A DNA stretch of 64,000 nt from assembly GCA_003228115.1 (NCBI GenBank), contig QEVV01000005.1, positions 124,001 through 188,000 on the forward strand, given 5' to 3'. A program made the translations under genes and the position numbers. The notes beneath the pieces are model-generated. The model searched no databases and was not told where the DNA came from. It saw only the letters and a list, made by a program, of their open reading frames with translations. Origin of the DNA: Chloroflexota bacterium (GTDB lineage Bacteria > Chloroflexota > Dehalococcoidia > Lucifugimonadales > SAR202-VII-2). This document shows, piece by piece, positions 8,830 to 17,696 of this stretch; position 1 is the first letter of the stretch, and every line of letters begins with the position of its first letter.

Positions 8830-9540
8830 CTACAACAGCCCAAGAAGTTGCTGCCGCGCTTCCTCACCACCGAGGTCAGCGGGGGTCCCGGAGAAGACCA
8901 CTTGGCCATGTTCCAACATGTTCACTCGGTCAGCGACCTTCAGCCCCATGTCCACGTTCTGCTCGACAATGAGAACGCCCATGCCTTTATCGTCGACAAG
9001 GGATCGAATGGTCTCCGTTATCTGCTGCACTAGGTTGCCGGCCAGTGCCCCGGAAGGCTCATCCAACAACAGCAGTTGCGGCCTTATCATCAGCACCATG
9101 CCCATGGCGAGCATCTGGCGCTCCCCTCCGCTCAGGGCGTCAGCCGCAATCGTGCGACGCTGCGAGATTGCGGGGAACATATCAAAGATCGCTGTCATAC
9201 GGTCGTCAATCTCGTTGGCCGGGGCCGAATAGCCCCCCAGTCTCAAATTGTCATCTATAGTGAGGTCCGGGAAGACCTGTCCGCCCTGAGCCATATATGC
9301 GATGCCACTTTTAATATTTTCAAAGGGCTGGTGATTAGTAATGTCCTCTCCATTGAGGACTACCTTTCCACCAGTGGCCTTGGCAACGCCAAAAATGCCC
9401 TTCAGGAAGGTGGACTTGCCGGCCCCGTTGTGCCCAATGATGGCAACGGCCTCACCACTATCAACAGTGAGGGTCACGCCGTTCAGCACTTGTTTGGAAC
9501 CGTAAGAGACCAGAAGGTCTTGTATCTCAAGCAGTGGCAT
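8830..9540 (-). CDS. livF: Branched-chain amino acid-type ABC transporter ATPase (LivF family)
   Basis: This 236-residue ATPase has Walker A GHNGAGKSTFLKG, signature LSGGERQMLAMG, Walker B LLLLDEPSGAL and a conserved His in the H-loop region (IVEQNVDMGL in place of a typical EH). Length and sequence fit LivF. It overlaps livG by 14 nt and is preceded by GGGAG. It should energise uptake through LivH/LivM. Linkage to hyu genes suggests amide, ureide or amino-acid-like cargo rather than proven branched-chain amino acids. Confidence 0.93.
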   Translation of the reverse strand: MPLLEIQDLLVSYGSKQVLNGVTLTVDSGEAVAIIGHNGAGKSTFLKGIFGVAKATGGKVVLNGEDITNHQPFENIKSGIAYMAQGGQVFPDLTIDDNLRLGGYSAPANEIDDRMTAIFDMFPAISQRRTIAADALSGGERQMLAMGMVLMIRPQLLLLDEPSGALAGNLVQQITETIRSLVDDKGMGVLIVEQNVDMGLKVADRVNMLEHGQVVFSGTPADLGGEEARQQLLGLL

Positions 9541-10297
9541 CGGTCACTCCCAGGAAAGCGCCCGCAAGTCTTTCATCCTTGGAAACAGCGTCAGGTGTAC
9601 CGGAGAGCAGTACGCTGTTCCGAATTACCGTTACGTAGTCTGACATCTCCATCACTACCTTCAGGTTGTGTTCAACCAGAATGACTGCCTTGTTGTGCTC
9701 CTTGGCCATAGCGACAATCAGAGCCTTGAGACCATCAACAAGGTCGGGGTGAATACCTGCCATTGGCTCATCGAGAAGGAAGACGTTGGCCCTTGAGTTC
9801 AACATACGTGCGAACTCAAGCAGCTTTTGCTGACCGTAGGACAAGGCTTGTGCCATGCTGCGGGCCTTGTCGGTAATATTGACCTGCGCTAGGTGAGCCA
9901 TAGCTTCTTCGCGCTTCTGTTTCTCTTCCCGTGCGACAGCGAAAGGCCTGGCGAGAACGTTGTACTCCTGCACACCAATGCCCCATGGCGCCGACACCAT
10001 CACGTTTTCAAGCCCCGTCATGTAGCCGAACACTTGAGAGTCTTGAAACGTCCGCGCGATGCCAGATTTGAAAACACGATAGGGAGCCTTTCCAGTGATG
10101 TCCTTACCATTGATCTTGACGGTACCGGTATCCGGCTTGAGGAAACCGGAGATGATGTTGATCAATGTGCTCTTACCAGCTCCATTTGGACCGATGACAC
10201 CCATGATGGACCCGGCATCAAGAGACAGCCCAATATCTTCAAGGGCGGTATATCCCCCAAAGCTTTTTCCAACCCCCTGTACCTCTAGCGTTGCCAT
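9527..10297 (-). CDS. livG: Branched-chain amino acid-type ABC transporter ATPase (LivG family)
   Basis: This 256-residue protein has Walker A GPNGAGKSTLINIISG, the LivG-type signature ALSYGQQKLLEFARML, Walker B VFLLDEPMAGIHPDLVD and H-loop VILVEHNLKVV. The long insert after Walker A (RTFQDSQVFGYMTGLENVMV) is typical of LivG. It lies 10 nt below livM and overlaps livF. It is the second nucleotide-binding subunit of the Liv-type importer. Confidence 0.94.
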   Translation of the reverse strand: MATLEVQGVGKSFGGYTALEDIGLSLDAGSIMGVIGPNGAGKSTLINIISGFLKPDTGTVKINGKDITGKAPYRVFKSGIARTFQDSQVFGYMTGLENVMVSAPWGIGVQEYNVLARPFAVAREEKQKREEAMAHLAQVNITDKARSMAQALSYGQQKLLEFARMLNSRANVFLLDEPMAGIHPDLVDGLKALIVAMAKEHNKAVILVEHNLKVVMEMSDYVTVIRNSVLLSGTPDAVSKDERLAGAFLGVTDATA

Positions 10298-10307
10298 GGT
10301 AGGTGTA

Positions 10308-11177
10308 TTACTCCAGCTTGTAGGCGCCTATGAGCCCCTGGGGGCGTAGCATCATAACAGCGAAGAGTACTCCAGAATAGGCCATGATCTGCACCGGGCC
10401 AACCATGTTCGCGGGCAAGGCCGGGATGAACCGCACTGACTCCTGGATGGTTATGAGCCCCACTACGCCTAGAACAGACCCCATCCAGCGGCCCGTACCA
10501 CCAAGGATAACCATAATCAAGATGAAGGTGCTAAAGACCACGTCAAAGGCGGAGGGATGAACATAACGGGTGTAGCTCGCATAGAGGCCCCCGGCCACAC
10601 CAGCCATCATCGCAGTAATTACGAAGACACGGAGGCGGTACAGATCCACATTGATGCCTATGCTTTCCGCCACAGATGGGTTTGCCCTGATAGTCTTCAA
10701 TACCCTACCGAAAGGTGAGTTAACCAGCCGTGCCGCAAGCAAAACAACGATAATCATGACGGGGACGCTAAGGAGAAGAAAGGTTGGAGGTGTATTGAGC
10801 TTGAGGCCAAAAATCACGGGTGACGGAACTCCTGGTATGCCAAAGGGCCCCTTGGTCAAGGATATCCAGTTGAATAGGACCTGCGTCAGCATGAGCTGAA
10901 CGGCGACAGTGCCCAGAATGAAGAAGTGGCCTTTGAGCCTGAGTATGGGAGAAACCATGGCAGCAACCACACCGGCCGCCGGCATAGCAAGGAGAAGTGC
11001 GAAAAAGAAATTTACGTTGTATTCAACAGTTAGGATCCCTACCGCGTAGGCTCCTACGCCGTAGAACGCCGCGTGGGCCAAGGTCAGCAAACCGGTATAG
11101 CCCACCGATATGTTCAGGGACACCGCAAGGATTGAGTAGATCGTCCCAAGCACTACAAGATGCAGGAAGTAGTCCAT
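10308..11177 (-). CDS. livM: Branched-chain amino acid-type ABC transporter permease (LivM family)
   Basis: This 289-residue integral membrane protein has about eight to nine hydrophobic helices. It carries the LivM text GYTGLLTLAHAAFYGVGAYA near the N-terminus, RLVNSPFGRVLKTIRANPSVAESIGIN in the cytoplasmic loop that meets the ATPase, and ILGGTGRWMGSVLGV. It begins 4 nt after the livH stop, a coupled pair forming the heterodimeric channel. Confidence 0.94.
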   Translation of the reverse strand: MDYFLHLVVLGTIYSILAVSLNISVGYTGLLTLAHAAFYGVGAYAVGILTVEYNVNFFFALLLAMPAAGVVAAMVSPILRLKGHFFILGTVAVQLMLTQVLFNWISLTKGPFGIPGVPSPVIFGLKLNTPPTFLLLSVPVMIIVVLLAARLVNSPFGRVLKTIRANPSVAESIGINVDLYRLRVFVITAMMAGVAGGLYASYTRYVHPSAFDVVFSTFILIMVILGGTGRWMGSVLGVVGLITIQESVRFIPALPANMVGPVQIMAYSGVLFAVMMLRPQGLIGAYKLE

Positions 11178-11181
11178 ACGC

Positions 11182-12072
11182 CTACAGCAGCCTCCGCAGT
11201 TCTTTGTGCTCCCGGGTGCCTAGGAGGCCATAGGGTCTGAAAACAATAAACGCCAGCATGATAATGATGGCGACAGGCTGGCTCCACTGTCCAGAGAGCA
11301 AAAAGGCCACCAGCGTTTGCGCCAGGCCCAAGGTCAGCCCTCCCAGGGCCGCGCCTGGAAGGCTTCCGATCCCTCCGATGATCACGCCGATGGACGCGAT
11401 AATAGCGAGTTGTAAACCGACTACCGGTTCAAGGCCCACGTCGTAGGCCCGGAATATGCCCGCGATGCCCGCCAGACTAGAACCAAGGGCGAACACCATT
11501 AAGAAGACTTGGTTGGAGTTAATTCCCACCGACAAGGCCAACTCGGGGTTGCTGGCCACAGCTCGGATCATCCGGCCCCATTGGGTGGACCTCAGGAAGA
11601 GGGTAACGGCGGTAAACAAAAGCACCACAACAACAATGATGATGATGTGGAAATAGGCGATTACCACATCGCCAAGGTGAAAAACGGAAAGGGGTCCTTG
11701 CTTGAGGACCTTTAGGTCGGTGGACGACACGGCGACCAAGAAGCCCTCGATAAAGAACATCCCGGCCAGAGATGCAAGGAAAGCGGTCAGGAATCCCGCC
11801 GCCTTTTTCCTCAGCGGCCGGTAGACCCCAAGCTCAATGAGCATACCGGCGCCAGTGGCTCCAGCGACGCCGATGATTCCTGCCGCATACAGGGGAAGCC
11901 CCGTATGCTCCACGAAGACCCATGTAATATAGCCGGCCGTAATGAAGACAGCGCCGTGAAGCACATGGAAAATCCGGACGGTGTTATAGATCACACCGAA
12001 TCCCAAGGAGAGCAGGGCGTAAACGCCCCCGAGGGCAAATCCATTCACCAAAAACTGAGCTAGTGTCTCCAA
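11182..12072 (-). CDS. livH: Branched-chain amino acid-type ABC transporter permease (LivH family)
   Basis: This 296-residue membrane protein starts with TTG at 12072, a few bases after a GAGGG box. It has LVNGFALGGVYALLSLGFGV, GMLIELGVYRPLRKK, RSTQWGRMIRAVASNPELA (ATPase-contact loop) and IGGIGSLPGAALGG, all LivH hallmarks. The 249-nt gap upstream to livK holds a strong hairpin, so livHMGF may be expressed at a lower level than livK. Confidence 0.93.
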   Translation of the reverse strand: METLAQFLVNGFALGGVYALLSLGFGVIYNTVRIFHVLHGAVFITAGYITWVFVEHTGLPLYAAGIIGVAGATGAGMLIELGVYRPLRKKAAGFLTAFLASLAGMFFIEGFLVAVSSTDLKVLKQGPLSVFHLGDVVIAYFHIIIIVVVVLLFTAVTLFLRSTQWGRMIRAVASNPELALSVGINSNQVFLMVFALGSSLAGIAGIFRAYDVGLEPVVGLQLAIIASIGVIIGGIGSLPGAALGGLTLGLAQTLVAFLLSGQWSQPVAIIIMLAFIVFRPYGLLGTREHKELRRLL

Positions 12073-12264
12073 AGTGCCCTCATTCTCCCCTGCAGATAAG
12101 AGTCCGATCTCTTGGATTCAAGGACCAATAGCATCTCTGCTGCTCCGGCAGTTTACCCCCGTCGGCCCTGTCGGTTCCCGGACTGACTTCGCGGCGTAGA
12201 CACCTGATCTCCAGAACGACCCCTTGGATCCCCGTTCTCACCTACTTCGATACACCAACCAGCA

Positions 12265-12311
12265 GGGACGTGACCCCATAGCGACCCGAGAGGTGCCTGG
12301 GGTCACGTCCC
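12265..12311 (-). terminator. Strong hairpin between livK and livH
   Basis: The arms GGGACGTGACCCCA (12265-12278) and TGGGGTCACGTCCC (12298-12311) pair perfectly over 14 bp around a 19-nt loop, 10 nt after the livK stop. There is no long U tract on either side. Such a hairpin after a binding-protein gene commonly stabilises that transcript or partially terminates before the permease genes; either role is inference. Confidence 0.7.
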
Positions 12312-12321
12312 TTGCATGGTC

Positions 12322-13548
12322 TTACTGCGCGATGTCGTAAGGCGCAATCAGCGGCACAACGGTCTTGTATTGTTGATCCACCACTGACTTGATCTGGAAG
12401 CTCTGCCAACCATCGCCCGTTGCAGGATCAAACGTGTAGTCACCGCCGATCCCCTCGAAGGTTAGGATGGAGCGCATCCCATCAGCTATCTCTTGTGAAC
12501 TCGCCCCACCGGACCGCTTGACGGCTTCCACGATCATCTTTGCACCGTCGTAGTAGGCCGCTGCAAAGCCATCAGCATCCTTTCCGATGCGCGCCTTGTA
12601 TTCACGCAAGAAGTCCTGCAACTCGGGGTCGGGGTTTTCCGGGTTGAAAGCAGGGGAGGCGTAGATGAGCCCCTCTGCGGCAGAACCCGCCACCTTGATG
12701 ACCTCAGCTCCCTCGGCCGTAATCGTCATGAAGTACTTGGGTGTAAGGCCGATTTCAGCGGCCTGGTTCAGCATGAGAGCAGTTTCCGTGCCAAGGGTTA
12801 TCAGGTGCACCACATCAGGGTTAGCCGACTTGAGCTTGGTCAAGAGGGAGCGGAAGTCCTTCTCCTCTGGGATGTAGGCCTCCTCAGCCACCATCTCGCC
12901 GCCAAAGGTCGCGAGGAGCGTCTTGTCTCGCTCCAAAAGAATCCGCACCGCGTCATTGCCACCATGGTAGATGGCGGCGTATCTCGGATTCTCCAGCCCT
13001 AGGTTCTCGGTCACATGGCGGTACAGCACATCAGCGTTGTGGGCCGAATTTGAGGCGTTCCTAAACGTCCACTGGCTCAGCTTGCCAAAATCCGGGTGCT
13101 GTACACCGGAACTCACCAACACGACTCCAAGGTCGTCCGCCACAGGCACCTGGGCCAAAGCGATTTGGGTGAAGATAGTGGAAACCACCGGTACTTTGTC
13201 CACCGTCACCAACTTACGCAGCGCCGATATGCCAACAGGCGCTGAGCCTTGGTGGTCTTCAGTAACCAGTTCGAAGGTGAAGCCAGGAGCCCAGTTCTCG
13301 CTGTTGGCCCTTTCAAAAGCCAACTCCATTGAGACGTTCACAAGGTCACCCCAGTTGGCCAGGCTTCCCGACAAGGGAACCGTGGTGCCAACCTTAACGA
13401 CCTGAGGTGGGCTGGTGGGCACCGGCGCGTCCGTGGCGGGTACAGAAGTAGCTGTGGGGTCGCTACCGCATGCCGCAATCAGTATCGATACAATTCCTAT
13501 CACCAATGCCAATAGCGGGAGCCGGAACCTCAAGCCTTTCTTACCCAT
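12322..13548 (-). CDS. livK: Liv-type periplasmic/lipoprotein substrate-binding protein
   Basis: I set the start at ATG 13548, preceded by GAGGGAT, giving 408 residues. The first 27 residues form a lipoprotein signal (KKGLRFRLPLLALVIGIVS then LIAAC), with Cys27 as lipid anchor and a Pro/Thr-rich linker after it. The body is a type I periplasmic-binding fold: VVKVGTTVPLSGSLANWG, DHQGSAPVGISALRKLV, YAAIYHGGNDAVRIL and VHLITLGTETALMLNQA. Bound cargo is probably an amino acid, amide or aromatic acid. It leads the livKHMGF order on the minus strand. Confidence 0.93.
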   Translation of the reverse strand: MGKKGLRFRLPLLALVIGIVSILIAACGSDPTATSVPATDAPVPTSPPQVVKVGTTVPLSGSLANWGDLVNVSMELAFERANSENWAPGFTFELVTEDHQGSAPVGISALRKLVTVDKVPVVSTIFTQIALAQVPVADDLGVVLVSSGVQHPDFGKLSQWTFRNASNSAHNADVLYRHVTENLGLENPRYAAIYHGGNDAVRILLERDKTLLATFGGEMVAEEAYIPEEKDFRSLLTKLKSANPDVVHLITLGTETALMLNQAAEIGLTPKYFMTITAEGAEVIKVAGSAAEGLIYASPAFNPENPDPELQDFLREYKARIGKDADGFAAAYYDGAKMIVEAVKRSGGASSQEIADGMRSILTFEGIGGDYTFDPATGDGWQSFQIKSVVDQQYKTVVPLIAPYDIAQ

Positions 13549-13737
13549 GTATCCCTCACAATCGAAGATTTTGAACCGCCCAGCTAGCACTGATACGCCG
13601 TCCATAGCTAGGACTTAGGTTGTGGGAAAGTAGCATCGGCGCGGGTGGGTGTCAAGGCTTCGCGTAGCTTGGCGGGTAGGTGTGGCGCTCGGCACCGCGG
13701 CAAGCGCAGTTAGCACGGACCTGCCCTTTGGCCGGTT

Positions 13738-15432
13738 CTAGGACTCGGCCTCCACCATTTTCTCCTCAGAAAGGCCATATGTGTGCCGCGCCGCATCCGG
13801 CGTCACGTAGCCGTTCAAAAGGTCTGAGACCACCCGAACCGGGTCTCTGTCTTCAGGACGCCCGACCCCACCTCCGCTGGCAGTCTCAACCCGAAGCATG
13901 TCCCCTGGCTTAATTTGGACGTTGGAAACCAAGCCGACATAGCGGTGTTCGTCCGCCGCGCCAGGGTTCAAGGTGACAGAACCCGACCTGCCGTCCATGC
14001 CACCGTCCGCGCCATGAGGCGGACGAAAGATCCTATCTGCGCCGCCTGCGAACTGGCTCTCGGCCTGGAGAATATAGTCCCGGCGTATTGAAGGGCCGCC
14101 TCTAAACTTCCCGGCTCCGCCGGAGTCCGGAATAAGCCTGAACTGCCCCAGTTCCACTGGAAACTCAGACTCAAGTATCTCCACGCTTGTGAACTTGGAC
14201 CCCCCACCGAAGTCATGGCCCGTGCCCGTGAATCCGTCGCCTCCATCCCAGCCTCGACTCCCCGCCAACAATAGCTCGTACTGAACGTAGGGCCTAGCCC
14301 GTTCTCCAGAGGCTCCAATAACGACGAGGTGCGAACTTGCAGAGTGGGCTACCATTGGCCGCCGGGCGGCCTTGGCCAGGGCTGTGAAGAGAGCGTCTTC
14401 GACAATGGGCAGCGTCACCGAGTAGAAGCCGACAGGCCCCGGAAAGGCCGGATCGACGATGCTACCCTTCCTGAACTTGCACTCGACTGCCTCTGCCAGT
14501 CCAAAGTTATTGGGCAATCGAGGGTCAATCATGGCAACTACTGCGTAGTAGGCGCTGCCCCGAAGGAACGGCGGCCTGACGTTGATTGGCCCGATGCTTT
14601 GATCACCACAGCCCGAGAAATCAATCAACAGGTGCTCGCCTTCCTTGACGACGGCAACATGTAAGCGAATTGGGTGTCCGGGATTCGCGATGTCGTCGAT
14701 AAACCCTTCGGCCTCAAAAACGCCATCTTGCCAGGTACTGACCTCCTGGCGAACTCGCTCCGCCGTCCGTTGTCCTATCTGCTCAAAGGCCCCAAGTACC
14801 ACCTCTTTACTGTACTCATCCATGAGCCCCTTCAATCGAGAGGAGCCAATACTCCAGAGCGCCCCTGACTGCGCGCCTAGGTCGCCAAGAACCAGATCAG
14901 AGGTGCGGCTGTTGGCTCGGATGAACTGCTCCGTCTCTTTAACCGGATGCCGGCGGCTCAGAAACTTCACCGGCATGATCTGAAGCCCTTCGCCAAAAAT
15001 GTCCCGGGCTCCGGCGTTCCGGCTTCCTGGTGACTGGCCGCCAATGTCGCTCTTGTGACCCATGCTGGCGCAGAAGGCAACCACTTCCTCGTGGTAGAAG
15101 ACGGGCATTACGACGACCATGTCATTCGGGTGAGGGCAGCCGCTGTAATAGGGGTGGTTGATCAAGAAGCAGTCGCCATCCTCCATTTCATCGTAGCCGT
15201 AGAACTGGAGAATACCGTTGACGCAGGCTGGGTACGCCCCAAGGTGCGGCGGAAGACCGGAATACTGGCCGATGGACTTTCCCTCGCGGTCCAGAATCCC
15301 TGCGCTGAAGTCGTGGGTCTCACGAATGATCGTCGAAAAGCCTGTTCGGAGAACAGACGCCTGCATCTCCCGAACAATGCCGTCCAGGCGAGCGCGAATC
15401 ACTTCTTGCGTTATGACATCGACGTCTACCAT
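13738..15432 (-). CDS. hyuB: Hydantoinase B-type subunit (HyuB copy 1)
   Basis: This 564-residue HyuB begins MVDVDVITQEVIRARLDG and has STIIRETHDFSAG, HPYYSGCPHPNDMV, CASMGHKSDIGGQSPGS and PDSGGAGKFRGGPSIRR. It lies directly below hyuA with a 140-nt repeat-filled gap, so it is the most likely native partner of that HyuA. It differs from copies 2 and 3 in CASMGHK instead of CCSMGHK and in the C-terminal region. The substrate is unknown. Confidence 0.92.
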   Translation of the reverse strand: MVDVDVITQEVIRARLDGIVREMQASVLRTGFSTIIRETHDFSAGILDREGKSIGQYSGLPPHLGAYPACVNGILQFYGYDEMEDGDCFLINHPYYSGCPHPNDMVVVMPVFYHEEVVAFCASMGHKSDIGGQSPGSRNAGARDIFGEGLQIMPVKFLSRRHPVKETEQFIRANSRTSDLVLGDLGAQSGALWSIGSSRLKGLMDEYSKEVVLGAFEQIGQRTAERVRQEVSTWQDGVFEAEGFIDDIANPGHPIRLHVAVVKEGEHLLIDFSGCGDQSIGPINVRPPFLRGSAYYAVVAMIDPRLPNNFGLAEAVECKFRKGSIVDPAFPGPVGFYSVTLPIVEDALFTALAKAARRPMVAHSASSHLVVIGASGERARPYVQYELLLAGSRGWDGGDGFTGTGHDFGGGSKFTSVEILESEFPVELGQFRLIPDSGGAGKFRGGPSIRRDYILQAESQFAGGADRIFRPPHGADGGMDGRSGSVTLNPGAADEHRYVGLVSNVQIKPGDMLRVETASGGGVGRPEDRDPVRVVSDLLNGYVTPDAARHTYGLSEEKMVEAES

Positions 15433-15459
15433 GGCAACCTCGCTTCCAAAGGCTCCATT

Positions 15460-15562
15460 ACCTCTCCTACCCCTTACCAGGGGGAGGATTAAGGTGGGGG
15501 CAAAACGCCCACAGAAAACAGCCCATTGCCGCCATCCCTGCCTTCCCCCTTGAGGGGGAAGG
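15460..15562. repeat. CTCTCC/GGGGGAGGATTAAGGTGGGGGC dispersed repeats
   Basis: The gap between hyuA and hyuB1 holds CCTCTCCTACCCCTTACCAGGGGGAGG followed by ATTAAGGTGGGGGC, and then a compact hairpin at 15541-15562 (CCTTCCCCCTTGAGGGGGAAGG). Similar blocks occur at 21280-21346 and 32168-32230. The hairpin lies just 10 nt after the hyuA stop and could act as a weak terminator. Confidence 0.65.
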
Positions 15563-15572
15563 CGTATGAGGT

Positions 15573-17621
15573 CTAGACGATGCTGATAATTATATTCCCG
15601 TAGTCGTCAACCTCAGCCGTTTGGCCGGGGAAAAGCACGGTGGTCGAGTCTAGCTGATCGACAATGGCAGGCCCTGCCAAGCGATGACCCGGCGCCAGAA
15701 GGGAGCGCTCGTAGATGGGCGTCGGCGTAGTCCCTTTGGAACTGTCGTAGCAAACATCCCTTTGCCCCACGATGGCCGCCTCCGGCCCCCCGGTGCCCCC
15801 TGGGTGGCGGCGCATGGAAAACTTGGGCACCATGACCGTGGCCCGCAGGCGATAGTTGACCGCCTCCGCAGGCTCGCCAGCAGCGCTGTGACCGAAGAGT
15901 TGCTCATGTTGTTGGTCAAAACGTATCCGGAGTTCAGCCCGGTCCTCATCCGTAAGGACATTGCTTGTACCCACCGGCACCGTTAGCTCATATCCCTGAC
16001 CCTGATACCGCAAATCTATGGCAAAGTCGAAACGAATGGCGTCCTCATCGAAACCATCGCTCTTGATTTCCTGAACAGCCTGAGCCTTCAACTCACCAAA
16101 AATTCCGTTGAGTTCAGAAAGGTCCATCTCCGTCAAAGACCGCAAGCGAGACCTCACGAAGTCTCTGCGTGGGTCGGCCATTACCAAGCCCAGCGCAGAG
16201 GAGACGCCGGGGAGCGGCGGGATCACTACCTTCTTCATTCCAAGGTCTGCGGCCACTTGGGCAGCGTGCACCGGGCCCGCGCCGCCAAAGGCAACAAGCA
16301 CGAAGTCTCGTAGGTCATAGCCACGTTCGGTGGAAACTTCTCGAATGCCCTCTTCCATCTTGGCATTGATAATCCTGATGATCCCCTCCGCCGTGCGCAA
16401 GGGCTCCAGACCCAACTTGCTGCCCATGTCTGCTATAGCCTCATAGGCCTTGTCCCGGTTGATCTTCACCTTACCGGCAAGCAAATGCTCCGGGTGAAGG
16501 ATGCCAAGGACAACATTGGCGTCGGTAATAGTGGGGTCGGTGCCTCCCTTTTCGTAGCAAACCGGGCCCGGATCAGCGCCAGCACTATGGGGGCCAACCT
16601 GCAGAGTGCCGCCCTTATCAAGCCAGGCGATGGTGCCGCCACCGGCGCCAATGGTGTTAATCATCAGCATCGGGACAGCGATCTCCCAGTCCCCAATCAT
16701 GACAGAGGTCTGCTCCAGCACCTTGCCGGACTCGCCGAGAGCAATATCAGTGCTGGTACCGCCAATATCCAGGGACACCATGTTGGTGAAGCCGGCCGCC
16801 GCGGCAATCTGCATGCCCGCTTCTGAACCAGCGCATGGTCCAGACAGCAAGGTAGTAATGGGAACAACGCTGCCAATCTTGGCCACGCCACCGTTGCTTT
16901 GCATGATGTACAGCTGCTCGGTCATCACCTTCTGGTCCCGGAGGCTGCGCTCAAGGTTGGCAAGGTAACGTCCCATGATGGGCGACATGCGAGCGTTGGC
17001 AACGGTTGTGCTCAAACGGGGAAACTCTCGAATCTGCGGCAGTATCTCCGAAGAAAGCGAGATGGCCACATCCGGGAGTTCCTCCCGGATAATCTCAGCC
17101 AATTGCTTTTCATGGTCTGCATTGAGGAAAGAGAAAAGAAGAACAACCGCCAAAGACTCGAGGCCCTTGGCCCCCAATTCGCGGATGACCTTGCGGGCCT
17201 GATCCTTGTCCAGTGCCTTCTTGACGTTGCCCTGAAAGTCGACTCGCTCTGTCACTTCCGCCCGGAAGCGAGGCTGCACCGGGGGATTCTTCTCCACGTA
17301 GATGTCGCAAAGGTCGCTGCCGAAACGGGGAATGTGCCAAACGTCATTGATGCCACTGAAGCCTTCGGTCACGAGAAGACCCACTCGGGCTCCACGGTCC
17401 TGCACCAATAGGTTGGTACCGACCGTCGTGCCGTGAGTGAGTGAGGCCACATCTTCCGGAGTTAGCCCGGCGCCCAACAGTTCCCGCAGGCCATTGAGAA
17501 TAGCCTCGCTGGGCTCGGCAGGGGTGGATGGAGTCTTGAGAACGTCTACTTCACCGGTGTCGTGGTCAAGGACCACCATGTCAGTGAAAGTACCGCCGGT
17601 GTCTACGGCTACCGTCTTCAC
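15573..17621 (-). CDS. hyuA: Hydantoinase A / oxoprolinase-type ATP-binding subunit
   Basis: The GTG at 17621, 8 nt after an AGGAGG box, gives 682 residues and places the family N-terminus KTVAVDTGGTFTDMVVLD at position 2; the longer frame to 17678 lacks support. Domains are Hydant_A_N (about 2-180) and hydantoinase A with the actin-like phosphate loops SLDIGGTSTDIAL and GAGGGTIAWLD, then FGGAGPVHAAQVA. HyuA binds and uses ATP to activate the cyclic amide or carbonyl substrate while HyuB supplies the rest of the site. It is the only HyuA here although three HyuB genes are present. Confidence 0.93.
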   Translation of the reverse strand: MKTVAVDTGGTFTDMVVLDHDTGEVDVLKTPSTPAEPSEAILNGLRELLGAGLTPEDVASLTHGTTVGTNLLVQDRGARVGLLVTEGFSGINDVWHIPRFGSDLCDIYVEKNPPVQPRFRAEVTERVDFQGNVKKALDKDQARKVIRELGAKGLESLAVVLLFSFLNADHEKQLAEIIREELPDVAISLSSEILPQIREFPRLSTTVANARMSPIMGRYLANLERSLRDQKVMTEQLYIMQSNGGVAKIGSVVPITTLLSGPCAGSEAGMQIAAAAGFTNMVSLDIGGTSTDIALGESGKVLEQTSVMIGDWEIAVPMLMINTIGAGGGTIAWLDKGGTLQVGPHSAGADPGPVCYEKGGTDPTITDANVVLGILHPEHLLAGKVKINRDKAYEAIADMGSKLGLEPLRTAEGIIRIINAKMEEGIREVSTERGYDLRDFVLVAFGGAGPVHAAQVAADLGMKKVVIPPLPGVSSALGLVMADPRRDFVRSRLRSLTEMDLSELNGIFGELKAQAVQEIKSDGFDEDAIRFDFAIDLRYQGQGYELTVPVGTSNVLTDEDRAELRIRFDQQHEQLFGHSAAGEPAEAVNYRLRATVMVPKFSMRRHPGGTGGPEAAIVGQRDVCYDSSKGTTPTPIYERSLLAPGHRLAGPAIVDQLDSTTVLFPGQTAEVDDYGNIIISIV

Positions 17622-17696
17622 AGGGACAACCTCCTGGGAACAATTCTGGATTCGTGGCCACTGTACGCCGCCCAACATAATACCCTCGGCGGCAGG

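Noticed and set aside
13549-13737. Possible RNA gene in the gap between livK and hyuB1
   Set aside because: Some GC-rich pairing is possible, but there is no tRNA cloverleaf or known RNA motif.
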